A program made the translations under genes and the position numbers. From Rhodocyclaceae bacterium (GTDB taxonomy: Bacteria > Pseudomonadota > Gammaproteobacteria > Burkholderiales > Rhodocyclaceae), in NCBI GenBank assembly GCA_013821865.1, contig PNJM01000064.1, positions 1 through 10,687 on the forward strand: DNA of 10,687 bases, written 5' to 3'. The notes beneath the pieces are model-generated. The model made no database searches. It was not told the origin of the DNA and worked only from the letters and a program-made list of their open reading frames with translations. Numbering within the stretch: position 1 is the first letter of the stretch; each line of letters starts with the position of its first letter. Of the stretch, positions 1-6,410 are shown in pieces.

Positions 1-469
1 AGCGGCCGAACATCTGCGCCGGGTAGTTCCAGGGAATGATGTGAGCAGTGACGCCGAGCGGTTCGCGCAGCAGGCTGACCGAGTAGCCGTTGAGGAAGGG
101 AATGGTCTCGCCATGCACCTTGTCGGCGGCCGAGCCGTAGAACTCGAAGTAGCGCGCCAGCACCTGGATGTCGTTGCGCGCGGTGGTCAGCGGCTTGCCG
201 GTGTCCCTGGCTTCGAGCTGGGCCAGTTCTTCGGCGTTTTCCAGCACCTGCTGGCCGATCCTGATCAGGATGCGGCCGCGCTCGGTGGCATTGAGCCTGC
301 CCCAGGCGCCCTGCCGCGCCGCCTGCGCCGCCTTCACCGCGAGGTCGATCTCGTGGGCCGTGCCGCGCGGAATGCGGGCGAACTCCTGGCCGTCGGCCGG
401 GTTGATGACCGGCAGCGTGGCGCCGTCGCGGGCGTCCAGCCATTTGCCGCCAATGAACATCTTGTACAT
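1..469 (-). CDS. NAD(P)-dependent aldehyde dehydrogenase, N-terminal part (3' end cut by window)
   Basis: Aldehyde dehydrogenase superfamily enzyme, expected to oxidise an aldehyde to the carboxylic acid with NAD(P)+ in the cytoplasm. Only 156 residues are visible of a family length near 480-500. The start reads MYKMFIGGKWLDA, followed by the typical VINPADG segment (about residues 21-27). The cofactor-binding approach EPLGVTAHIIPWNYP lies at 136-150, and the IPWNYP motif is diagnostic of the superfamily. The catalytic Glu and Cys would lie beyond the left edge, so activity and substrate class cannot be judged. The ATG at 469 is chosen because a perfect AGGAGG lies 7 nt upstream. The gene starts 26 bp after the stop of the LivF-like ATPase gene, so it is probably the last visible gene of the transporter operon and may act on the imported compound or a product of it. 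Family assignment is firm; the substrate is unknown. Confidence 0.93.
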   Translation of the reverse strand, partial: MYKMFIGGKWLDARDGATLPVINPADGQEFARIPRGTAHEIDLAVKAAQAARQGAWGRLNATERGRILIRIGQQVLENAEELAQLEARDTGKPLTTARNDIQVLARYFEFYGSAADKVHGETIPFLNGYSVSLLREPLGVTAHIIPWNYPAQMFGR

Positions 470-476
470 TTGCTTG

Positions 477-482
477 CCTCCT
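477..482 (-). promoter_or_regulatory. Ribosome binding site of the aldehyde dehydrogenase gene
   Basis: A perfect AGGAGG on the minus strand with a 7-nt spacer to the ATG at 469. It lies inside the 26-bp gap after livF and is the best Shine-Dalgarno sequence in the operon. This suggests the dehydrogenase is translated independently and strongly. It also fixes the start codon. Confidence 0.85.
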
Positions 483-495
483 ATGTTGTCGTGCT

Positions 496-1164
<669 letters not shown>

Positions 1165-1179
1165 GTCGTCGGTCTCCGT

Positions 1180-1923
1180 CTAAGCCGTGCCGAGAATTTC
1201 GCGGCGCACGGCTGCGCTGGCCAGCACCTCGGCCGGCGGGCCATCGGCGGCGACCTTGCCGGCGATCCAGGCCGCGACGCGCGTGGCATAGCGGCTGACG
1301 ATGTCGACGTCGTGCTCGACGAACCAGCTGGTGACCTTGCGTTCGTCCAGCGCGCGCATCAGGGTCGCCATCAGGTCGTGCTTGTCTTCCGAGGCGACGC
1401 CGCTGGTCGGCTCGTCCATGATCAGCAGCTTGGGGTTCAGCATCAGCGCCATGGCCACGTCGAGCAGTTTGCGCTGCCCTTCCGGCAGCGACGAGGCCAG
1501 CTCGCTGCCGCGCTCGCGCAGACTCACCAGTTCCAGGGTGTGCTCGATCTCGCGCCTATTCACCGACTGCGCCAGCGGCTTGAAGAAGGAGAGCCTGCCC
1601 TGGCGCGCGGCGGCCGATATCTCCAGGCACTGACGCACCGTGTGGTCGAGGAAGAGCTGCGGCAGCTGGAAGGAGCGGCCCAGCCCGAAGCGCACGATGT
1701 GCCGCGGCTCCATGCCGGTGACATCCTTGCCGTCGAACCAGACGCGACCGCGGGTGGGCTTGAGGAAGCCGGTGCAGATGTTGATGAAGGTGGTCTTGCC
1801 GGCGCCGTTCTGGCCGATCACGGCCAGGCGTTCGCCGACGTCGAGGCGGAAGTCGATGTTGTCGGCGGCAACCACGCCGCCAAAGGAGAGTGATAGACCT
1901 TCGGTGCGGATCAGGGCGTCCAT
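1180..1923 (-). CDS. livG: HAAT/Liv-type ABC importer, ATP-binding subunit LivG-like
   Basis: First ATPase of the importer, 247 residues, close to LivG length. Motifs in order: Walker A GQNGAGKTT (37-45), Q-loop GRSFQLPQLF with Gln86, signature region SLPEGQ (145-150), Walker B LLIMDEP (166-172, catalytic Glu171) and H-loop FVEHD with His204. The signature departs from the usual LSxGQ or LAYGQQ form by having Pro where Ser or Ala is normal; all other catalytic elements are intact, so I expect an active ATPase. The frame stays open far upstream into livM, but the ATG at 1923 is preferred: it gives the canonical N-terminus (MDALIRTEGLSLSFGG) and has an AGGAAA-type ribosome site just upstream. 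The gene overlaps the end of livM by 13 bp, which suggests translational coupling. Substrate not predictable. Confidence 0.93.
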   Translation of the reverse strand: MDALIRTEGLSLSFGGVVAADNIDFRLDVGERLAVIGQNGAGKTTFINICTGFLKPTRGRVWFDGKDVTGMEPRHIVRFGLGRSFQLPQLFLDHTVRQCLEISAAARQGRLSFFKPLAQSVNRREIEHTLELVSLRERGSELASSLPEGQRKLLDVAMALMLNPKLLIMDEPTSGVASEDKHDLMATLMRALDERKVTSWFVEHDVDIVSRYATRVAAWIAGKVAADGPPAEVLASAAVRREILGTA

Positions 1924-2909
1924 TTGTTTTCCTCGCGCCGTGTCCCCCAAGGGGACTTCCTTCGGGGCGTCGCCAGCGCCGACTTCTTCATCAGCAGGCC
2001 GACGATGCCCTCGGGGGCGACCAGGATGACGACGATCAGGGTGATGCCGAGCAGCATCTGCCATATGCCGGTCATGTAGGCGGCGGCGAACAGCTTGACC
2101 AGTTCGAACACCGCGGCGCCGAGGAAGGCGCCGATGGCATGTCCCGAGCCGCCGAGGATGGCGATGAAGACGAATTCGCCCGAGCGCAGCCAGGAGCCGA
2201 TATCCGGCGTCACCAGGCCCTGCACCAGGGCGAACAGGGCGCCGGAGAGACCGACCAGACCGGCCGAGAAGAGGTAGCCGTCCCACAGCACGCGGCGCGC
2301 CGAGAGCCCGAGGTATTCCAGCCGGGTTTCGTTGGTCTTGATGCCGGCCAGGGCTTCGCCGCTGGCGGACTGGAAGTAGCGCTGGACCAGGATGCCGAGG
2401 CCGATGGCCGCCAGCAGGGTGCCGACCAGCAGCACGGTCTCGAAGCCGGCGCGCTCGAATTCGATGCCCAGCAGGGTCGGCCGGTTGATGCGCAGGCCAT
2501 CGGTGCCGCCGGTGATGGCGTAGAACTTGCCGATCACCGAGTAGAGCACCATGCTGATGGCAAGGTTGAGCATGCCGAAGAAGATGCCGCGGTAGCGCAC
2601 CACGAAAACGCCGACGATCGCCCCGGCAAACAGGCTCGCTCCGACACCGGCCAGGATGAGGAGGAGCCCATCCAGTTGCGGCCAGGCGCGGGCGAGAAAG
2701 GCCACCGTGTAGCCGGCGATGCAGGCGTACATGGCGTGTCCGAAGGAGACCTGGCCGGCGCGCACCATGGCGGCGACGCCCAGGGTGGCAATGCCGAAGC
2801 ACAGGCCGACGATGATCGGGGTCTTGCTCCAGGGAAAGGCCAGACCGAGGATCAGGCAGAGCAGGCTGCCGGCGATGGTCAGGATGCGGATGTCGAATAG
2901 CCGGGCCAT
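1911..2909 (-). CDS. livM: HAAT/Liv-type ABC importer, permease subunit LivM-like
   Basis: Integral inner-membrane permease, 332 residues, with multiple hydrophobic helices from about residue 10 to 300. LivM hallmarks are AGQVSFGHA (51-59), ITGGTDGL (132-139), the cytoplasmic coupling region around GLSARRVLWDGYLFSAGLVGLSGAL (201-225), ILGGSGHAIGAFLGA (251-265) and the terminal VAPEGIVG (297-304). Homologues usually end shortly after the PEGI motif. Here the protein runs on for about 25 hydrophilic residues, part of them encoded by a palindrome (see 1942-1956), so the tail is probably dispensable. The ATG at 2909 shares one base with the livH stop (TGATG arrangement) and has AGGAGA 5 nt upstream. 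The 3' end overlaps livG by 13 bp. It should form a heterodimeric channel with LivH. Confidence 0.93.
   Translation of the reverse strand: MARLFDIRILTIAGSLLCLILGLAFPWSKTPIIVGLCFGIATLGVAAMVRAGQVSFGHAMYACIAGYTVAFLARAWPQLDGLLLILAGVGASLFAGAIVGVFVVRYRGIFFGMLNLAISMVLYSVIGKFYAITGGTDGLRINRPTLLGIEFERAGFETVLLVGTLLAAIGLGILVQRYFQSASGEALAGIKTNETRLEYLGLSARRVLWDGYLFSAGLVGLSGALFALVQGLVTPDIGSWLRSGEFVFIAILGGSGHAIGAFLGAAVFELVKLFAAAYMTGIWQMLLGITLIVVILVAPEGIVGLLMKKSALATPRRKSPWGTRREENKWTP
1942..1956. repeat. GC-rich inverted repeat at the 3' end of livM (REP-like candidate)
   Basis: The plus strand reads GTCCCC-CAA-GGGGAC, a perfect 6-bp stem with a 3-nt loop. A second C/G-rich block, TTCCTTCGGGG, follows directly. 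The element lies within the last codons of livM (about residues 318-323) and ends 19 bp upstream (in the livG reading direction) of the livG ATG. It looks like the short palindromic extragenic repeats common in betaproteobacterial genomes, but only one copy is in this window, so the repeat class is inference. Confidence 0.4.
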
Positions 2910-3814
2910 CAGATTCTCCTCGCCTGGGCGACGGTGAACAGTCCGTTGGGCCGCACCAGCAGCACGGCGACCATGATCAGGTAGGGCACGGCAACCTCCA
3001 GTTCGGGCACGGTATAGACCGCGACCGAGCGCGCCAGGCCGATCAGCAGAGCGGTGATCAGGGCGCCGGTGATCTGCCCCAGTCCCGCCGTGGCGACCAC
3101 CGAAAAGGAGAGCACGATCATGTCGGTGCCGACACCGGGCACCAGCGAGGTGGTGGGCGCCGCCAGGGCGCCGCCCAAGGCGCCGAGGAAGGCGCCCATG
3201 ATGAAGGCGATGAGGCCGATCTTCCTGGCGTTGATGCCCAGCGCCGTGGCGACTTCGCGATGGTGGGTGACGGCGATGATCTGCTTGCCCAGCCGCGTGC
3301 GGCGCAAGGCGAACAGCAGTCCGAGATAGACGCCGAAGGCGACCGCCGGAATCAGCAGCAGCTGGTAGGCCGTATAGGTGATGCCGAAGATGTCGAAGTT
3401 GCCGAGCCGGCTCACGACTTCGGTCGAGGAATAGGGCGACACGCCCCAGATCAGCCGCTGCAGGTCCTCGAAAATCAGGAAGGCGGCAAAGGTGACCAGC
3501 AGTTGCAGCACCGGGTCCTTGTCCTGCACCCGGCGCAGCAGGCCGATTTCGAGGATGCCGCCGAGGATCACGCCGACCACCAGCGCCGCCAGCACCAGCG
3601 CCGCCAGCAGCACCCAGGTCGGCGCCTGCTTTTCCGCCGCCCAGATGGCCAGCGTCGCCGCGGTGTAGCCGCCGAACGCATACAGGCTGCCGTGGGCCAC
3701 GTTGAGGATGCCCTGCACGCCGAAGATCAGCGTCAGGCCGAGCGACACCAGGAACAGCAGCCCCGCGTAGGAGAAGCCGTCGGCGGCCGCCAGCATCAGC
3801 AGTTCAAAGCTCAT
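2909..3814 (-). CDS. livH: HAAT/Liv-type ABC importer, permease subunit LivH-like
   Basis: Integral inner-membrane permease, 301 residues, typical LivH length, with about eight hydrophobic stretches. Recognisable positions: GVQGILNVAHGSLYAFGGY (32-50), corresponding to the conserved LivH N-terminal AHG segment; ALGINARKIG (191-200) followed by a helix rich in Gly and Ala, the coupling region that contacts the ATPase; and the terminal LLVRPNGLF (285-293). Where LivH usually has VVxLGGxGS, this protein reads VVATAGLGQITGA (239-251), another sign of a divergent subfamily. The reading frame stays open well upstream, but the ATG at 3814 gives the family N-terminus (MSFELLML). Its Shine-Dalgarno is poor, so expression may be lower than that of the binding protein. 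A 128-bp gap containing a strong palindrome separates it from the binding-protein gene. Its stop overlaps the livM start by one base. Confidence 0.92.
   Translation of the reverse strand: MSFELLMLAAADGFSYAGLLFLVSLGLTLIFGVQGILNVAHGSLYAFGGYTAATLAIWAAEKQAPTWVLLAALVLAALVVGVILGGILEIGLLRRVQDKDPVLQLLVTFAAFLIFEDLQRLIWGVSPYSSTEVVSRLGNFDIFGITYTAYQLLLIPAVAFGVYLGLLFALRRTRLGKQIIAVTHHREVATALGINARKIGLIAFIMGAFLGALGGALAAPTTSLVPGVGTDMIVLSFSVVATAGLGQITGALITALLIGLARSVAVYTVPELEVAVPYLIMVAVLLVRPNGLFTVAQARRI
2915..2920 (-). promoter_or_regulatory. Ribosome binding site of livM inside livH
   Basis: AGGAGA on the minus strand, 5 nt before the livM ATG at 2909, within the last codons of livH. Together with the one-base TGATG overlap it points to translational coupling of the two permease subunits, which are needed in equal amounts. 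Confidence 0.7.
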
Positions 3815-3912
3815 GTTCGGAGTACCCGTGGTTCGATGAATGCAGGGAGAACTGCGCGCCGTCCGCCGTAGCGCCGCACGACGTCGCGGCTGCATCCCCC
3901 TCTCGGGACAGC

Positions 3913-3928
3913 GGTCGCCGCGGCGACC
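3913..3928. promoter_or_regulatory. Perfect 16-bp palindrome in the binding-protein/livH gap
   Basis: The sequence GGTCGCCGCGGCGACC is fully self-complementary and lies 14 bp after the binding-protein stop codon. As RNA it would form a 6-bp GC stem with a CGCG loop. No U-tract follows on the minus strand, so it is not a classical terminator. In comparable binding-protein-dependent operons (the malE-malF gap is the textbook case) such structures protect the upstream mRNA so that binding protein outnumbers permease; that role is inferred here. The rest of the 128-bp gap (3815-3942) holds no gene I can support. Confidence 0.5.
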
Positions 3929-3942
3929 CCTGGCGTCGTCGA

Positions 3943-5265
3943 TTACTTGGCGTAGACCTTGATCCGGTCGCTCTTGAGCACGTCGGGCTTGAGCGTCTTG
4001 ACCCATTCCGGCGACTTCTGCCCGACCGGCGTCGTCACCAGGTCGGCCGGGACGATCATCATGTTTTCCATGACCGGGAAGGCATAGCCGGCGCGGTTCC
4101 TGGTCATGCCCAGCAACTGGTCTTCCAGCCCCTGGCCGTCCTCGCGGATCTTGACCGCACGGGTCAGGCCCTTGAACTCCAGGCCGTGCATGGCCCCCGC
4201 CACCTGCTCGGTGCTCGGCCACTGGCCCTTGTTGGCCTTGATCGCCTTGTTGTGCCCGTCGGCCACGGCCTGCAGCGCCGCGACCATGTGGTACACGGGG
4301 TAGATCGGATAGGACCTGGTCCTGGCGCGGAACTTCTCGACGAAGGCCTTGTGCTTCGGCTCGTCCTTCAGCTCCGGGTGGAGGAAGTAGTGGTCGCCGC
4401 GAGCGCCGATGATCACGCCTTCGGGCAGGGCCGCACCGAGGCGCTCGGCCGAGCTTTCCGCCAGCGGCAGGACGAACAGCGAGGACTTCATGAGGCCGCG
4501 CTGGCCGGCCTGGCGCACGAAGGTATCGAGGTCGCCGCCCCAGGAAGTGGACAGGATGACATCCGGCTTGAGCGCCTGCAGGCGGCTGATTTCGGTGGAG
4601 AAGTCAGGCGCGCCGAACTTGGGGAACAACTCGGCGACCACCTTGACGTCGGGCTTCAGGGCCTGCAGCGTGTTGCGGAAGATTTCCCAGGAATCGCGGC
4701 CCCAGGCGTAATCCTGGTTGACCACGGCGATGGTTTTGAAGTCGGGCTTGGTCTTCAGCAGGTAGACCACGGTGGCGACCATTTCCGTCACCGCGTTGGC
4801 CTGGGTGCGCACCACGTACTTGTAGCGGCGATCCTCGAGCAGCTTCTCGGTGCCACAGTCCCACATCACGTTGAGCACCTTGAGATCCTCGGCCACCGGC
4901 GCGACGATGTTGCAGTTGCCGCTGGAAATGGCGGAGAGCATGACCTTGACGCCCTGCTCCTGCACCACGCGGCGGTATTCGGTGAGCAGCTTGTCGCCGC
5001 CGAGGCCCTCGTCGATGAAGACCGGCGTGATCTTGACGCCGTTGATGCCGCCGGCGGCATTGAATTCCTCGATCCATTGCTCGGCCGCCGCCTTGGCCGG
5101 CACGCCGAACACCGACGCGGGACCGGAGGAAAAGGTGGTGATGCCGAGCTTGAGTTCGGCGGGCTTGGCGCCCTGCGCCAACGCCGGTGCGGCGAACAGC
5201 AGGGACATGCCGGCGACCAGGGCGCCGAGGCGCGCGTGCAGACTTTTAACGTGATTGCCCTTCAT
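3943..5265 (-). CDS. Periplasmic substrate-binding protein of the HAAT/Liv-type importer
   Basis: Type-I periplasmic binding protein (LivJ/LivK-like, receptor-family ligand-binding fold) that captures substrate in the periplasm and delivers it to LivH/LivM. It has 440 residues, longer than LivJ/LivK of E. coli (about 370) but usual for binding proteins of non-amino-acid Liv-type systems. A Sec signal peptide covers residues 1-30: basic start MKGNHVKSLHAR, a hydrophobic core, and APALA-QG with cleavage expected after Ala30. The mature protein starts in the usual way (ELKLGITTFSSGPASVFG), with AAEQWIEEFNAAGGINGVKI at 60-79. Exactly two cysteines remain, Cys118 and Cys137, plausibly a disulphide in the first lobe. 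The ATG at 5265 has AGGAG 9 nt upstream. This is the first transporter gene after lysR, hence probably promoter-proximal. The ligand is unknown; aromatic or other carboxylates are as likely as amino acids. Confidence 0.9.
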   Translation of the reverse strand: MKGNHVKSLHARLGALVAGMSLLFAAPALAQGAKPAELKLGITTFSSGPASVFGVPAKAAAEQWIEEFNAAGGINGVKITPVFIDEGLGGDKLLTEYRRVVQEQGVKVMLSAISSGNCNIVAPVAEDLKVLNVMWDCGTEKLLEDRRYKYVVRTQANAVTEMVATVVYLLKTKPDFKTIAVVNQDYAWGRDSWEIFRNTLQALKPDVKVVAELFPKFGAPDFSTEISRLQALKPDVILSTSWGGDLDTFVRQAGQRGLMKSSLFVLPLAESSAERLGAALPEGVIIGARGDHYFLHPELKDEPKHKAFVEKFRARTRSYPIYPVYHMVAALQAVADGHNKAIKANKGQWPSTEQVAGAMHGLEFKGLTRAVKIREDGQGLEDQLLGMTRNRAGYAFPVMENMMIVPADLVTTPVGQKSPEWVKTLKPDVLKSDRIKVYAK

Positions 5266-5273
5266 GGGTGTCT

Positions 5274-5279
5274 TCTCCT
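5274..5279 (-). promoter_or_regulatory. Ribosome binding site of the binding-protein gene
   Basis: AGGAGA on the minus strand; counting from the AGGAG core the spacer to the ATG at 5265 is 9 nt. It directly follows the A-rich tract that ends the leader hairpin at 5293-5308. Confidence 0.75.
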
Positions 5280-5292
5280 AGATGTTTTTTTA

Positions 5293-5308
5293 GGCTCTCC
5301 GCCGAGCC
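5293..5308 (-). promoter_or_regulatory. Leader hairpin upstream of the binding-protein gene
   Basis: On the minus strand GGCTC-GGCGGA-GAGCC forms a 5-bp stem with a 6-nt loop, followed by a run of seven A residues (T7 on the plus strand at 5285-5291) and then the ribosome binding site. The A-rich single strand next to the ribosome site may favour initiation or Hfq-type binding. The T-tract is on the wrong side for a terminator in either direction. Role uncertain. Confidence 0.3.
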
Positions 5309-5375
5309 GAACCTGAAACGGATGGCGGAGTCTAGGAGTACTCGGACGGCAGGAGGAATTGCCGATTAGCTAACA

Positions 5376-5400
5376 GGGCCTTCGCAAAATGCGAAGACCC
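5376..5400 (-). promoter_or_regulatory. Palindrome between lysR and the transporter operon: LysR-type site and/or lysR terminator
   Basis: The core CTTCGCA-AAA-TGCGAAG (5380-5396) is a perfect 7-bp inverted repeat that contains a T-N11-A spacing (T5382, A5394), the consensus form of LysR-family binding sites. As minus-strand RNA the stem extends to 11 continuous pairs including one G-U (GGGUCUUCGCA/UGCGAAGGCCC), so it could also serve as the terminator of lysR, although the sequence after it (UGUUAGCUAAUC) is not a good U-tract. It lies 39 bp after the lysR stop and about 110 bp before the binding-protein start. No strong sigma70 promoter is visible downstream of it, which fits an activator-dependent promoter. 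The whole 173-bp gap (5266-5438) contains only this, the leader hairpin and the ribosome site. Confidence 0.5.
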
Positions 5401-5438
5401 TCGGCGCCTGCGCTGCCGCGCCGCTTGCCGTCGCCCGG

Positions 5439-6362
5439 CTAGCCGGCGCCGCGCCCCTGGCGCGACCTGCCGGCAGGCGCCGACGGCACCACCAGGCGCG
5501 CCACCAGCTTGCGACCGACCAGCGGCAGCCCGTCGAGATCGCGGACTGCAACAAACATCCGGCGCTCGGCCCAGGCGTCGGCAATCCCGATCAGGCGCAG
5601 GCCGATGATCCGGGCGAAATCCCTGGCCGCCCCCTCGGGCAGGATGCCGATGCCCATGCCGGCCTGCACCAGCTTGCACACGGCCTCGAAGCTGCTGACC
5701 TGGACGCGCAGACGCAACGGCTCGCCCAGCGCCGCTGCGGCATCGGCGAGCAGGCGCATCATCGCTGCGCTGCTGTCGAGTCCGACAAAATCGTGCTTGA
5801 TCAGCTCGGCGAAATGCGCCTTGCGCTGGCGCAGGGCATGACCGCGCGGCACCACGGCGACGAGGTGATCGCTGCGGTAGTCGAAGCTTTGCAGATCCTG
5901 CAGGTCGGTGCCCTCGAGCACGATGCCGATGTCGGTCTTGCCCTCGCGCAAGGCCTGGGCGATGGCGTTGCTGCGGCTTTCCTCGAGCTCCACCTTGACG
6001 TCGGGAAACTCGGCGACGAAGGAAGCCAGGTCGCCGGGGAGAAACTGGGTGATGGCCGAGGTATTAGCCTGGATGCGGATATGTCCGCGGATGCCCTTCG
6101 CAAAATCCGAAAGCTCGGCGCGCAGCTTCTCTTCCTGCTGCAGCAACTGGCGCGCGTGAAAGGCCAGCGAGGTTCCGGCCGGCGTCGGCTCGACGCCCTG
6201 CGCCGAGCGATACAACAGCTGCACGCCGTAGCAATGCTCGAGCAGCGCAATGCGCCGGCTCGCCGCCGCCAGCGCCAGATGCGACTGCTCGGCCGCCTTC
6301 GACAGGCTGCGCGCGTCGACCGCGCGCAGGAACAGGGAAAGCGAGACGAGATCGGGAAGCAT
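5439..6362 (-). CDS. LysR-family transcriptional regulator
   Basis: LysR-type transcriptional regulator, 307 residues, normal family length. The N-terminal winged helix-turn-helix covers about residues 4-63: DLVSLSLFLRAVDARSLSKAAEQSHLALAAASRRIALLE, then LLYRSAQGVEPTPAG, the usual wing. A linker helix (about 66-90) precedes the substrate-binding-like effector domain (about 92-290) with HIRIQANTSAITQFLPGDLASF, a FPDVKVELEE strand and the late VQAGMGIGILPEGAARDF segment. Residue 58 onward has PTPAG, as in most members. It is transcribed in the same direction as the transporter genes rather than divergently, which is less usual for LysR regulators. By proximity it is the likely activator of the importer/dehydrogenase operon and may control itself. 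The ATG at 6362 is set by family alignment; there is no Shine-Dalgarno because a terminator hairpin ends 6 nt upstream. Inducer unknown. Confidence 0.93.
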   Translation of the reverse strand: MLPDLVSLSLFLRAVDARSLSKAAEQSHLALAAASRRIALLEHCYGVQLLYRSAQGVEPTPAGTSLAFHARQLLQQEEKLRAELSDFAKGIRGHIRIQANTSAITQFLPGDLASFVAEFPDVKVELEESRSNAIAQALREGKTDIGIVLEGTDLQDLQSFDYRSDHLVAVVPRGHALRQRKAHFAELIKHDFVGLDSSAAMMRLLADAAAALGEPLRLRVQVSSFEAVCKLVQAGMGIGILPEGAARDFARIIGLRLIGIADAWAERRMFVAVRDLDGLPLVGRKLVARLVVPSAPAGRSRQGRGAG

Positions 6363-6368
6363 TTTAAT

Positions 6369-6390
6369 AAGGCCGGCGAACGCCGGCCTT
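6369..6390 (-). terminator. Strong hairpin after the D-Ala-D-Ala endopeptidase gene, abutting lysR
   Basis: A perfect 10-bp inverted repeat, AAGGCCGGCG-TT-CGCCGGCCTT on the minus strand, followed by ATTAAAATG, where ATG is the lysR start. It lies 20 bp after the endopeptidase stop codon. The U-tract is short (UUAUU), so termination may be incomplete. A second, weaker inverted repeat ATCCGG-N8-CCGGAT (6392-6411) sits just upstream of it. Confidence 0.7.
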
Positions 6391-6410
6391 TATCCGGTTC
6401 AACTCCCGGA

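Noticed and set aside
1180..2802. Possible fusion: the livG frame stays open for about 290 codons upstream
   Set aside because: The upstream part is Arg/His/Gly-rich out-of-frame translation of livM, which itself encodes a convincing permease. The canonical livG ATG with a ribosome site is at 1923.
1890..2900. 336-codon open frame on the plus strand opposite livM
   Set aside because: Strongly Asp/Glu/Gln/Gly-rich translation without any hydrophobic core; it is the mirror of a membrane-protein gene.
2909..4222. N-terminally extended LivH (about 136 extra residues)
   Set aside because: The extra part is an off-frame reading of the binding-protein 3' end and the intergenic gap. The family N-terminus begins at the ATG at 3814.
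5285..5308. T7 tract plus hairpin as a rho-independent terminator
   Set aside because: On the plus strand the T tract comes before the hairpin, and on the minus strand the hairpin is followed by A residues, so it is not a terminator in either direction.
4186..5316. 376-codon open frame on the plus strand opposite the binding-protein gene
   Set aside because: Antisense shadow rich in His, Glu, Gly and Leu with no family resemblance. The minus-strand protein has a signal peptide and a clear fold.
5435..5446. 12-bp palindrome CCGGCTAGCCGG over the lysR stop codon
   Set aside because: Short, entirely explained by GC-rich codons around TAG, with no loop or U-tract that would make a useful structure.
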